Assembly (NCBI RefSeq): GCF_036227405.1
Contig: NZ_CP109473.1
Span: 6,324,001 to 6,388,000 of the forward strand
Length of the DNA: 64,000 nt
From: Streptomyces sp. NBC_01460
GTDB lineage: Bacteria > Actinomycetota > Actinomycetes > Streptomycetales > Streptomycetaceae
Direction: 5' to 3'
Shown here one piece after another: positions 8,527-16,259 of this stretch. Position 1 is the stretch's first letter, and each line of letters starts with the position of its first letter. The notes under the pieces are model-generated. The model had not been told where the DNA came from. It ran no database searches and saw only the letters and a program-made list of their open reading frames with translations. The position numbers and the translations under genes were made by a program.

Positions 8527-9522
8527 GTGGCCGACACGATCGACACCGCTCTGGTTGATGCTGCGAAGAAGGAAGGAGCCGTCAGCAGCGCCGGCATGCC
8601 GGACAACTGGGCGAACTGGAAGGGCACCTGGGAAGATCTGGCCTCGCGCTATGGCCTCAAGCACACCGACAGGGACCTGAGCTCCGCCCAGCAGCTCGCC
8701 AAGTTCGAGGCCGAGAAGAACGGCGCCGACATCGGCGACATCGGCGCCGCATTCGGACCCATCGCGGTCACCAAGGGCCTGACCCAGGCGTTCAAGCCGA
8801 GCACCTGGGACCAGATTCCCGCCTGGGCGAAGGACTCCGACGGACACTGGATGCTGGCCTACACCGGCACCATCGCGTTCATCGTCAACAAGCAGCTGGT
8901 CAAGGAGGGTGAACGGCCCGAAACCTGGTACGACCTGGCGAGGGGCACCTACAAGGTGGCCATCGGCGACGTCGGCACTGCGGCCCAAGCCGCCTGCGGC
9001 GTTCTGGCAGCGGCCATCGCCTACAAGGGCGACGAGAGCAACATCGAGCCGGCCCTGCAGCTGTTCACCAGGCTCGCCCAGCAGCAGCGCCTGTCCCTGG
9101 CCAACCCGACGATCCAATCCCTGCAGAAGGGCGAGATCGCGGTCGGTATCCTCTGGGACTTCAACGCCCTGAGCTACCGCAACCACATCGACGCCGACCG
9201 CTTCGAGGTCCTGATCCCTTCCGACGGATCGATCACTTCCGGGTACTCCACCGTCATCAACAAGCACGCCAAGAACCCGAACGCCGCCAAGCTGGCCCGC
9301 GAGTTCATCCTCAGCGATGTCGGCCAGGCCCACCTCGCCCGCGGCCACGCCCGGCCGATTCGCGCCGAGCACCTGAAGCTGCCGGCAGACGCGCAGGCGA
9401 AGCTGTTGCCGAGCGAGCAGTACGCAGCCACGCAGCCGATCAAGAACGCCGACGCATGGGAATCCACTCTCAAGAAGCTCCCCCAGCTGTGGCAGGAGCA
9501 GGTCATCATCGAGATGGAGTAG
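8527..9522 (+). CDS. Extracellular solute-binding protein family, no signal peptide
   Basis: A 331-residue protein of the family 1 solute-binding type close to iron(III), aminoethylphosphonate and polyamine binding proteins. Matching stretches are KFEAEKNGADIGDIGAAFGP, AYTGTIAFIVNKQLV, NPTIQSLQKGEIAVGILWDF, SDGSITSGYSTVINKHAKNP and GHARPIRAEHL. The GTG at 8527 has AAGGAG 6 bases upstream, which fixes the start; the protein then begins VADTIDTALVDAAKKEG, the usual start of the mature protein, so the secretion signal is absent. The neighbouring binding protein begins with the same five residues. Unlike it, this one appears full length. No transporter genes accompany it. Either it lost export and now binds a ligand in the cytoplasm, or it is a recent import now decaying. 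Confidence 0.85.
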   Translation: MADTIDTALVDAAKKEGAVSSAGMPDNWANWKGTWEDLASRYGLKHTDRDLSSAQQLAKFEAEKNGADIGDIGAAFGPIAVTKGLTQAFKPSTWDQIPAWAKDSDGHWMLAYTGTIAFIVNKQLVKEGERPETWYDLARGTYKVAIGDVGTAAQAACGVLAAAIAYKGDESNIEPALQLFTRLAQQQRLSLANPTIQSLQKGEIAVGILWDFNALSYRNHIDADRFEVLIPSDGSITSGYSTVINKHAKNPNAAKLAREFILSDVGQAHLARGHARPIRAEHLKLPADAQAKLLPSEQYAATQPIKNADAWESTLKKLPQLWQEQVIIEME

Positions 9523-9539
9523 ACAGGCGCAGTCAAGCC

Positions 9540-9676
9540 GCTCTGACGATTTGAGGCTCTGCGCCGCAGGGGGTTTGCCGACGCGACAGGAGCCGCTTGC
9601 CATCCGCGTCGATCACCACCGCGTAGTGGTTCTTCTTCCCGATGTCGAGTCCGGCCCAGAGCTGGGGCACGGCCAC
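9540..9676 (-). mobile_element. IS110-family transposase, N-terminal fragment
   Basis: On the minus strand, starting near GTG 9670 or 9676 with GGAGG just upstream, the sequence reads VPQLWAGLDIGKKNHYAVVI followed by DADGKRLLSRR. This is the opening of IS110-type (DEDD) transposases, with the first catalytic Asp in GLDIG. Sense is lost after RR at about 9577, so only some 35 residues remain. The non-coding stretch upstream of the start (9677-9860) would correspond to the element's left end. Confidence 0.7.
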
Positions 9677-9787
9677 CTCCGTCGCTTGTCGTCTCGTTCC
9701 GATCCCGCAGACGACCTCGCCGACGCTGTCTTACAAGAGCGATCAAGCCGCGATTCCCAATTGATGGTCGAGTTGTCGCGGGGCTCC

Positions 9788-9820
9788 GGGCGGCCAAGTT
9801 GCCGGAGCCAAACCGACCGC
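9788..9820. repeat. Copy 2 of a 33-bp dispersed repeat
   Basis: Matches 8313-8345 at 28 of 33 positions in the same orientation. It lies about 115-150 bases upstream of the IS110 transposase start, in what would be the non-coding left end of that element. Confidence 0.6.
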
Positions 9821-9918
9821 AACAGGCAACGAGCCATACCCAGAGCCCCCGGGCTCCGCCGAACCTATAAATGCGCGCGGTTCGAACCCACCAAGAAGGT
9901 AAGGCAGGCAACCGGCCG

Positions 9919-9962
9919 GGCCACGGCAGGGCGCGGCCCCTGAAGGGGCGGTCCGGTCGTGG
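9919..9962 (-). terminator. Probable terminator of the 323-residue gene
   Basis: An inner perfect hairpin (GCCCCT, GA loop, AGGGGC at 9935-9948) is enclosed by GCCACG (9919-9924) and CGTGGC (9957-9962). It lies 22 bases beyond the stop of the minus-strand gene that ends at 9985. Confidence 0.5.
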
Positions 9963-9984
9963 CTCGTTCCGGGGCTGCGGGGCG

Positions 9985-10956
9985 TCAGCCGCCGACGGTG
10001 AAGCTGATGGTGTGGTCCCTCAGTTCGATGGTGGTGTTGTATTTGCTGGACCAGTAGCCGCCCGTCTTCACGGCGTTGGCGAGTGTGAGCGTGTAGGTGC
10101 CCAGTGGCAGGTCGGTGAGCGGGAACTCGCGCGTGAAGTCGATCGGGTAGGGCGGCTTGCCGCCCGTGACCGTGATCTCCTCGGTGCTGATCACGTTGCC
10201 GTCGGGGGCGGTCAGGGTCGGCGGGCCGGTCAGTGTCAGCGTCCCCGTGACCTTGGGAATGGAGTCGCCGGCCAGGCGGTACTTCTCCGACAGCCAGGTC
10301 ACCGCCTCCCAGAAGGACAGCGTCGCGTGGAAGCGGGCGGTGGCCTTCTGGTAGGTGCCGTCCCAGCCGAGGTCCACGCTCAGGCGCGAGACCACGCGGC
10401 TCACCCGCACCTCGTCGGTCTGCTCGCCATGGGCCGGGCTGTGGAAGCTCTGGTAGACGTCCGGGTCGGGCGCCTTCTCCCCGGTGTTGATCCAGTCGGC
10501 ACTGCCCATTACTCCCCGTCCCCAGCGGTGGACGTAATAGTCGTCGCCCAGCTTCAGCCGGCGAAGGGTACCCACCGCAGGCTGGGGCTCCGCCCTGCCG
10601 CCGCTGTCGAGGTGGCCCAAGGCGTCGATGAAGGAATCATCCGGGATCTCCACGTCCGTGGAGACGCCCAGCTCGGCCACACTCCCGTATCCCCAGGGGA
10701 CAAACGTCAACCGGGCGGCGACCGGATCACCGGCCTTGAGCATGACGCCGGTCAGAGTGCATCCGTCACTGCTCTCGTCGGTCACCACGAACCGGGTGTG
10801 AACCGGGTAGAAACCGGCGGCGTCGCCCTCCTCCTCCCCGCAGGTATAGGTGAACGTGCCATCGAACGCCTCGGCGAACGCCCGCTCGTCCCGGGCGTTG
10901 AGGGAGTCAATGAATGCCCGGACGGCAGGATGCTGCAGGTCCTCGGTAGAGATCAT
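9985..10956 (-). CDS. Protein of unknown function, 323 residues
   Basis: Not recognised as a whole. The ATG at 10956 opens MISTEDLQHPAVRAFIDSLN; the first 60 residues (NARDERAFAEAFDGTFTYT) look like the start of an NTF2/SnoaL-type alpha+beta domain. The middle (RRLKLGDDYYVHRWGRGVMG) and the C-terminal third, rich in beta strands (TGTLTLTGPPTLTAP, GTYTLTLANAVKTGG), match nothing I know. There is no signal peptide or membrane segment. A GGGAG lies 13 bases upstream of the ATG, further than ideal. It is transcribed away from the prenyltransferase gene 202 bases away, so the two may share a control region. Confidence 0.65.
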   Translation of the reverse strand: MISTEDLQHPAVRAFIDSLNARDERAFAEAFDGTFTYTCGEEEGDAAGFYPVHTRFVVTDESSDGCTLTGVMLKAGDPVAARLTFVPWGYGSVAELGVSTDVEIPDDSFIDALGHLDSGGRAEPQPAVGTLRRLKLGDDYYVHRWGRGVMGSADWINTGEKAPDPDVYQSFHSPAHGEQTDEVRVSRVVSRLSVDLGWDGTYQKATARFHATLSFWEAVTWLSEKYRLAGDSIPKVTGTLTLTGPPTLTAPDGNVISTEEITVTGGKPPYPIDFTREFPLTDLPLGTYTLTLANAVKTGGYWSSKYNTTIELRDHTISFTVGG

Positions 10957-11158
10957 GGACAGCAGCGTCTCCCAACGAACCGGCCGCGTGCACGCCCACA
11001 CGTGACCCCTCACCCCTTCGGACGAACAGACGAACTGGCCGCCGGTCGGGGGCCGGTGAACCGCGCACCATGCCCGTCGTCGCCCGCGTGGCGTGACCTT
11101 CTTGCTCGTGGGGCTGTTCCTCTTTTGTCTTCTCCGTCCCCTCCGATTGGGAGCCGCC

Positions 11159-11893
11159 ATGACCGAACCGTCCGCACTCGCCGCCCCGGTGCGCCCGGGA
11201 GTGCCGGCGCATGTCGCTCTCGTTCTCGACGGCAATCGGCGGTGGGCCGCCCAGCGTGGTCTCGGAACGGACGAGGGGCACCGTCGCGGCATCGGCAAGA
11301 TCCCTGATGTCCTGCAGTGGTGCGAGGAGGAAGGGGTCGCCATGGTGACGCAGTGGATCCTCTCCGTCAGGAACCTGCAGCGCAGCCCCCAGGAACTCGC
11401 TGGTCTCTACGAGTCGTTCATCAGCCTGTGTGCACGTCTGGCCGAGGCGCAGCGCTGGCGGGTGAGGGTGATCGGAGCCCTGGACTTGCTGCCCCCACCG
11501 GTCGCGGAGGCGTTTCAGGACGTGCAGCGGCGCACCGAGCAGGTGGAGGGGGTGCAGGCCAACTTCGCCGTCGCCTACGACGGCCGCCGGGAGATCGCCG
11601 CCGCGGCACGGTCGCTGGCGCAGAAGTGCCGGGAGCGGTGGCCGCAGGAGCCGGGCGGGGACCTGTCCTGGTGGGAGGGGGAGTTCGCGTCCCATCTGGG
11701 CACGGCGGGGCTCGCGGACCCGGACCTGGTGATCCGCACCTCGGGCGAGCAGCGCCTGTCGGGGTATCTGACCTGGCAGACAGCGCAGTCGGAGCTGTAC
11801 TTCTGCGAGCGGCTGTGGCCCGACTTCACCCGCGAAGACCTGCGTGAGGCACTGCACAGCTACGCCTCACGCCAGCGTCGGCTGGGACTGTAG
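11159..11893 (+). CDS. cis-Prenyltransferase (UppS-like) with altered FSxEN motif
   Basis: A 244-residue member of the undecaprenyl diphosphate synthase family, which extends allylic diphosphates with isopentenyl diphosphate in cis. The ATG at 11159 has GGGAG 6 bases upstream. The diphosphate-binding HVALVLDGNRRWA has its Asp at residue 24, and the second motif is RTSGEQRLSGYLTWQ from residue 193 with ELYFCERLWPDF after it. The middle motif, normally FSxENW, here reads ILSVRNLQR near residues 67-75: Phe, Glu and Trp are replaced by Leu, Arg and Leu. Such changes occur in family members that make short or branched products, so a housekeeping cell-wall role is unlikely; this is inference. It sits 29 bases before a PAP2-like membrane protein gene, probably in one operon. 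Confidence 0.88.
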   Translation: MTEPSALAAPVRPGVPAHVALVLDGNRRWAAQRGLGTDEGHRRGIGKIPDVLQWCEEEGVAMVTQWILSVRNLQRSPQELAGLYESFISLCARLAEAQRWRVRVIGALDLLPPPVAEAFQDVQRRTEQVEGVQANFAVAYDGRREIAAAARSLAQKCRERWPQEPGGDLSWWEGEFASHLGTAGLADPDLVIRTSGEQRLSGYLTWQTAQSELYFCERLWPDFTREDLREALHSYASRQRRLGL

Positions 11894-11922
11894 GCCCGAC
11901 GATGCAGCAGAGGGAGAAGGAC

Positions 11923-12594
11923 ATGAGCCTCACACCGTCCGACGGCCCCGTGCTCGCGGGCACACACAAACCCCCGCACCGGCCGCACGAACAGCCCGGC
12001 CGCCCGGACGGCAGTGAGCGTGCGGGCCGCACGACGGTGGCCCGGACCGTCACCGACGTACTCCAGCCGCGCAACGTCCTGCTCGCCGGCATGCCCGGCA
12101 TCGGGCTGGCCGCCGCCGGCAACTGGAGCGGCATCCCCTGGGGGCTGCTCGGCGCCCTGTGCGCCGGGATCATTCCCGCCGCCTACATCCAGTGGGAACG
12201 CAAACGCGGCACCTGGGGAGACCGCAACATCGTCGACCGCACCAAACGGCCCCCGATCTTCCTGGTCATCCTGGCCTCCATCGGCCTCGGCTCCATCATC
12301 ATGATCCTCGGCCACGCCCCCACCGGCATCCTCCTCGCGATGCTCGCCCTATGGGCAATGACCGTCGTCCTGCTCGCCGTCAATCACGTCTGGAAGATCA
12401 GCGTCGACAGCGCGGTCGCCTCCGCGATCCCCGCGATGCTCGCCGCCGTCCACTCCCCCTGGTGGCTCCTCGCCTACGGCCTGACCCTCGCCGTGTGCTG
12501 GTCCCGCGTCGCACTCACCTACCACACCGTCGCCCAGACCGCGGCCGGCGCCAGCGTCGGCGCCACCACCGCAGCCGCATTCCTCCTGACCTGA
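11923..12594 (+). CDS. PAP2-like integral membrane protein
   Basis: A 223-residue membrane protein with a charged N-terminal tail of about 45 residues and five to six hydrophobic segments. The ATG at 11923 has GGGAG 6 bases upstream and is chosen over ATG 11902. The C-terminal half carries a weak type 2 phosphatidic-acid-phosphatase pattern: WKISVDSAVAS (motif 2, usually SGH) and WSRVALTYHTVAQTAAGASVG (motif 3, SR-x5-H). In motif 2 the expected catalytic His is Asp162. The gene follows the cis-prenyltransferase closely, so a natural guess is dephosphorylation or handling of its prenyl diphosphate product at the membrane. With the His missing it may bind rather than hydrolyse. Family membership is likely but not certain. 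Confidence 0.7.
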   Translation: MSLTPSDGPVLAGTHKPPHRPHEQPGRPDGSERAGRTTVARTVTDVLQPRNVLLAGMPGIGLAAAGNWSGIPWGLLGALCAGIIPAAYIQWERKRGTWGDRNIVDRTKRPPIFLVILASIGLGSIIMILGHAPTGILLAMLALWAMTVVLLAVNHVWKISVDSAVASAIPAMLAAVHSPWWLLAYGLTLAVCWSRVALTYHTVAQTAAGASVGATTAAAFLLT

Positions 12595-12949
12595 AGGCCA
12601 GCCCATCGTCCCTGGCCGCTACTTCTCACCCCGGTCAGACGACTCGCTGGGCAACCGGCGAGCGTCGGCAGGCCACTCGTGCTCGCGTACGGCACGGGCG
12701 AAGCACACGGCGCTCACCTGGATCTCAGCCCGCTGCATCTCGGGGGCGCTCGGCGGCCTCGACGAGTTGGTTGACGGCTCGCGCCTCACTGCGGGAGGCG
12801 ACCTCTGACTTGCCGTAGGAACCCTTCCCGTCTCCGTACCACGCAGATCGTGAGCCGGGAAACCGTGACTTCGCAGAGTAGCCACAAAACTACGTCGGCG
12901 GCGTTCGCCAACAAGCCTGCTGATTTGCCCACTCTCCTGCGCCGTCACA
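12595..12949. other. Intergenic or decayed sequence
   Basis: About 350 bases. The minus strand has short coding-like runs (for example AEIQVSAVCFARAVREHEWP ending near 12619) but no start, ribosome-binding site or recognisable family. It is probably decayed coding DNA next to the two fossils that follow. Confidence 0.4.
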
Positions 12950-13197
12950 TCAGGCGTCCACCACGACGGCGCCTACCTGCGGGTCGAGGCCGATAGTGGG
13001 AGCTGGCGGACCCGCGCGCTAACTCCGCGACCGGAACGTGGTGGCGGCCGTACCTGCCCTCGCTCCCCGGCCGCACGGACTTCGCGGGCCGCCAGCTGCA
13101 CACGGTCGACTACCGCAGCCCGGCCGACTTCACCGGACAGCGCGTTGTGGTGGTCAGGCGGCAACTCCGGCGCCCAGATCGCCGCCGACCACGGCTC
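12950..13197 (+). pseudogene. Flavin-dependent oxidoreductase fragment
   Basis: Translation in one frame gives SGVHHDGAYLRVEADSGSW, then GTWWRPYLPSLPGRTDFAGR, then QLHTVDYRSPADFTGQRVVV. After a one-base shift near 13155 it continues GGNSGAQIAAD. This is the middle of an FAD-dependent monooxygenase of the CzcO/flavin-containing type, ending at its second nucleotide-binding GGGNSG motif. N-terminal FAD site and C-terminus are absent. It then runs directly into a transporter fragment, so the two relics were joined by deletion. Confidence 0.6.
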
Positions 13198-13478
13198 TGT
13201 TGGTCTCCGCCGCCGTCACCGATCGCTGGGGCGTCACCCACTACGGCTCTCTCTCCGGCCTGCTGGCTGTACCTGCGACTGTCGCCGCAGCTATCGCGCC
13301 CTGGGCGGGTGCGAGCCTCGCCGAGATCTTGGGCGGCTACCCGCACTTGTTCACCGTGCTCTCCGTCGCATCCCTTGCGGCTGCGACCCTGGCTGCCGCC
13401 GCCTCCGCAAGCGCCTTGCGTTTGTCCCTGAGGAGCGGACGGTCACACCAGCGGCGTGCGTCAGATTCGCGCCCGTAG
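13188..13478 (+). pseudogene. MFS transporter C-terminal fragment
   Basis: About 95 residues reading TALLVSAAVTDRWGVTHYGS, then LSGLLAVPATVAAAIAPWAG, then HLFTVLSVASLAAATLAAAA. These are the last two to three membrane helices of a major facilitator transporter. There is no start codon or ribosome-binding site, and the preceding reading is a different protein (a flavoprotein relic). Confidence 0.55.
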
Positions 13479-13808
13479 TGCCCGCAGCGCCCGTAACGCA
13501 CAAAGGTAATTCGTCCGGGTTTTCCCATGCGGGCCGCTGACCTGCGGAAACTTCCACACGTTTTTGTTCCACGTGTTTCGTGATGACCCACCACGTGGAG
13601 TGCGTGGCGATCCTTGAGCCTGCCGTTAAGGGATCCTGAACTGCGGTTATGCGGCTCGGTTGGGTCGCTCGACCTGTTTCCCTCCCTGTAGTGGGTCGAG
13701 CGGACGGCTTGCCCGCGTCGATAAGGGTCGGCAAGGTGGTCCATCATCTGCCCGCGTCCGGAACGCGGCACGGTGCCGGTGCCGGACATCAGTGCTCGTA
13801 CGGCCCGC
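13479..13808. other. Intergenic, no gene seen
   Basis: About 330 bases between the transporter fragment and the end of the minus-strand propeller gene. A short tail MTHHVECVAILEPAVKGS with a stop at 13636-13638 can be read on the plus strand. I do not recognise it. No terminal repeat or strong hairpin is seen. Confidence 0.35.
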
Positions 13809-15356
13809 TCACGGGACCTCGGGGGCGAAGGACAGCATGCGGGCTGTGGGACGCGCGTCGTCGCCGTTCACGAACGACGGCGTGATGACGATCCGGCCGT
13901 TCGCGTAGGCCAGGTTCCCGGCGAGCATCCCGTACTCCGGGGCCCGGGCCGATGCGGGATGCTGGAGCACCTGTTCGTCCGTGTCCGCGCCACCTGGGCC
14001 GAGCCGGATGATTGCGCCCGGCCGGCGCAGCGAGGCCGCCTCGTAGACGAGCGCGTACGTGCCGCCCTCCGCGTACAGGGGGTGGAGGGTGCTGTCATCG
14101 GACTTCACGCCCCAGACGAACTTCCCGGTGGTGAGGTCGTACGCGCCGACCTGGTCGGTGCCCCCCAGATGGACGGTGTCCTTGCCGACGGCGGTGCCGT
14201 CGCAGTTCTGGATGCCCTCGCCCGCGTCCCCCATGTCGGCGCAGTGCTTGAAGCCCTTCTCCCTCGCGTCGATGGTGGTGCGGACCTTTCCGCCGGGTCC
14301 CAGGGCGACGATCCGCCAGTTGTCGGTGCCTTCCCCGGCGTGGAGCGTCGTGAGGACGACAGGGGCGACGGAGAGCACCTTGCCGGCCTTCCAGCCCGGC
14401 TGGGTCCGGAAGCGCCAGAGAACCTTGCCGGTGCGCGGGTCGATTTCGCGGAGTTGGCTGTAGGTCCTGCTGCGGTCGAAACCGATCGCGCAGTCGGAGC
14501 TCACCAGGAGCCGGGAGCCGCCCGCCACGTCGTCGGGGTAGCACTTCCCAGGGTTTTCCATCGGGATGTCGTAGAGCTTGGCGCCGTCCCCGACCCCGTA
14601 CGCGGCGGCACTCATGTCCTGCACGACCGCGAGGGTGCCCCCGCTGATGGCGGTGTGCACGATGATCGTGTCGTCCCCGGAGCCGGTCTCGGTGAGCTCC
14701 TTGTGCCACCCGGCCTTCCCGGTCCGCAGGTCGATCATCTGGAGCTGGTTGCACCGGTTCCCGTTCCGGGCCTGGCTGTTCTTGTACACCAGGACGACCT
14801 TGCCGTCAGGGGTCGGGTTGACCGGTGTCTCGCAGACGGGAGCGGGCAACGGCACGCTCCACAGCTCGGCACCGTCCGAGAGCCGGTGGGCGGTGACCTT
14901 CCTGTACACGGCCTGGACGACCGTGTCGCCGACGATCCACAGATCGTTGAGATGAATGTTCCGCCGGGGCAGATCGGTCGGGTCGTCGACGATCCACGCG
15001 GTGGCATCCCCCGGCTCGCGCGCGGCGTTGATCTCCTTCGACGTCGGGATCCGCTTCGGTTCGGGTGTACGGACCGCGGGGGTACGGGGAGCGGCCGGCG
15101 ACCCGGAGGGACGGGCTGCCTTCTCCGCCTCGGGCGCGGTGGAGCCGCCCCACCGGCCGTCGGAGACGGCGTACACCGCTCCACCTGCCGCCAGGAGCAG
15201 AAGAACGACGGCCGCGGCGATCGCCGGCATCGTGCCGAAGCGCCTGCGGCGGCCCGGCGGCACCGGAGGGCCGTAGCCATCCGTGGCGTACGGGTTGCCC
15301 GGCACCGGTCGCTGCTCCGGGGGTGGCATGTCCCAGGGTTGTGGCGAGCGAGGCAT
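13809..15356 (-). CDS. Membrane-anchored PQQ-like beta-propeller protein
   Basis: A 515-residue protein with a proline-rich cytoplasmic tail (residues 1-42), one membrane helix (IAAAVVLLLLAAGGAVYAV, about 45-64), a Ser/Pro/Thr/Lys linker to about 110, and an extracytoplasmic part with repeating outer-strand motifs of PQQ-type propellers: VTAHRLSDGAELWSV, QMIDLRTGKAGWHKE, REIDPRTGKVLWRFR and GAYDLTTGKFVWGVK. Such domains are usually structural or sensory; no enzyme site is visible. Four cysteines in the propeller (PVCETP, GNRCNQ, GKCYPD, SDCAIG) could form disulfides. It precedes a small two-helix membrane protein 91 bases upstream on the same strand. Function unknown. Confidence 0.85.
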   Translation of the reverse strand: MPRSPQPWDMPPPEQRPVPGNPYATDGYGPPVPPGRRRRFGTMPAIAAAVVLLLLAAGGAVYAVSDGRWGGSTAPEAEKAARPSGSPAAPRTPAVRTPEPKRIPTSKEINAAREPGDATAWIVDDPTDLPRRNIHLNDLWIVGDTVVQAVYRKVTAHRLSDGAELWSVPLPAPVCETPVNPTPDGKVVLVYKNSQARNGNRCNQLQMIDLRTGKAGWHKELTETGSGDDTIIVHTAISGGTLAVVQDMSAAAYGVGDGAKLYDIPMENPGKCYPDDVAGGSRLLVSSDCAIGFDRSRTYSQLREIDPRTGKVLWRFRTQPGWKAGKVLSVAPVVLTTLHAGEGTDNWRIVALGPGGKVRTTIDAREKGFKHCADMGDAGEGIQNCDGTAVGKDTVHLGGTDQVGAYDLTTGKFVWGVKSDDSTLHPLYAEGGTYALVYEAASLRRPGAIIRLGPGGADTDEQVLQHPASARAPEYGMLAGNLAYANGRIVITPSFVNGDDARPTARMLSFAPEVP

Positions 15357-15447
15357 CAGTCTTCGCCCCGCCGCACTCGGAACGTCACGATCTTTCTCTC
15401 CTCATGTCATAGTGGCATGTTCATGATTAGCGGACATGGGGCCGCCC

Positions 15448-15996
15448 CTAGCCTGCCGCGCGTTCACCGGACGCATCGGCGACCACGATCTCGATGTGCG
15501 GCGGGGCGTACGTACGCGCCTTGCGGACCATCTTCGCCAGATCGAACTTGGTACGCGGAACGGCGACATGGATCGGTGCGGGCATGGCCGGGTTACGCGA
15601 CGGGCCGACGGCACCCGCCGGCAAGGTCGCGCCGGGACGCAGGCGTGCGCCGATCAGCGCGTGCTGGTCGTTCGGCGGAGTGGCCACGACGAACTGGGTG
15701 ACGTCCGTCCACGGCAGCAGGACGTGGCCGAACCGGGCGCCGGCTGCGTCGAACTGGAACGCGGTGCGTCGCTTTTCGAACCAGGTGATGATGAAGGGGA
15801 CCGCCGCGACGATGACCACACCGCCCTTCATGTCGAGCGCCCAGCCGAGCAGGACGGCGAGTGCTACGACGCCCAGGATCAAGCCCCACAGGCCCGCCTG
15901 GTCCCGGGCGGAGAACGGGTGGGCGACCCGGTAGCGTTCCCATCGCCCACCGCGGCGGGTGGGCTGTGTGCCGGGGGTGCGATTGATATGCGACAT
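15448..15996 (-). CDS. Small two-helix membrane protein
   Basis: A 182-residue protein. The ATG at 15996 (MSHINRTPGTQPTRRGGRW) is chosen because the upstream extension is arginine-rich frame noise. Two membrane helices follow the basic N-terminus (LWGLILGVVALAVLLGWAL and VVIVAAVPFIITWF, about residues 35-75). The rest is a beta-rich cytoplasmic domain (RRTAFQFDAAGARFGHVLLP, WTDVTQFVVATPPND) like the PH-type domains of small actinobacterial membrane proteins. The PH-like reading is tentative. It lies on the same strand as the propeller protein and may be co-transcribed with it. Confidence 0.7.
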   Translation of the reverse strand: MSHINRTPGTQPTRRGGRWERYRVAHPFSARDQAGLWGLILGVVALAVLLGWALDMKGGVVIVAAVPFIITWFEKRRTAFQFDAAGARFGHVLLPWTDVTQFVVATPPNDQHALIGARLRPGATLPAGAVGPSRNPAMPAPIHVAVPRTKFDLAKMVRKARTYAPPHIEIVVADASGERAAG

Positions 15997-16259
15997 GGTG
16001 TTCTTTCTCTCTTGATGTCGTGTCGGCCGGGCGTTTGCCGTCCGCAACCTCGCCCACGAGAGGGTCTGTTGGCTGACCCTTCCGTCGATGCCCGACCGTT
16101 CGGTGACTCATGGGGCAGCTCGCCCTCCGTCCGGGCGTCGGCACCGAGGCAACCTGGCAAACTCTTGCGCGACGCGCTGAAATGCCGGTGAAATCCTGCT
16201 GATGCAGGGACGTGAGAGCTGCCCCGGCACGGGGCGCACGGGGACGTGGGGACTTCGAA

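Noticed and set aside
9880..9890. GGTTCGAACCC, resembling a tRNA T-loop
   Set aside because: The flanking bases do not pair into a T-arm, and no acceptor stem, anticodon arm or CCA-adjacent structure can be built around it. It is a chance palindrome.
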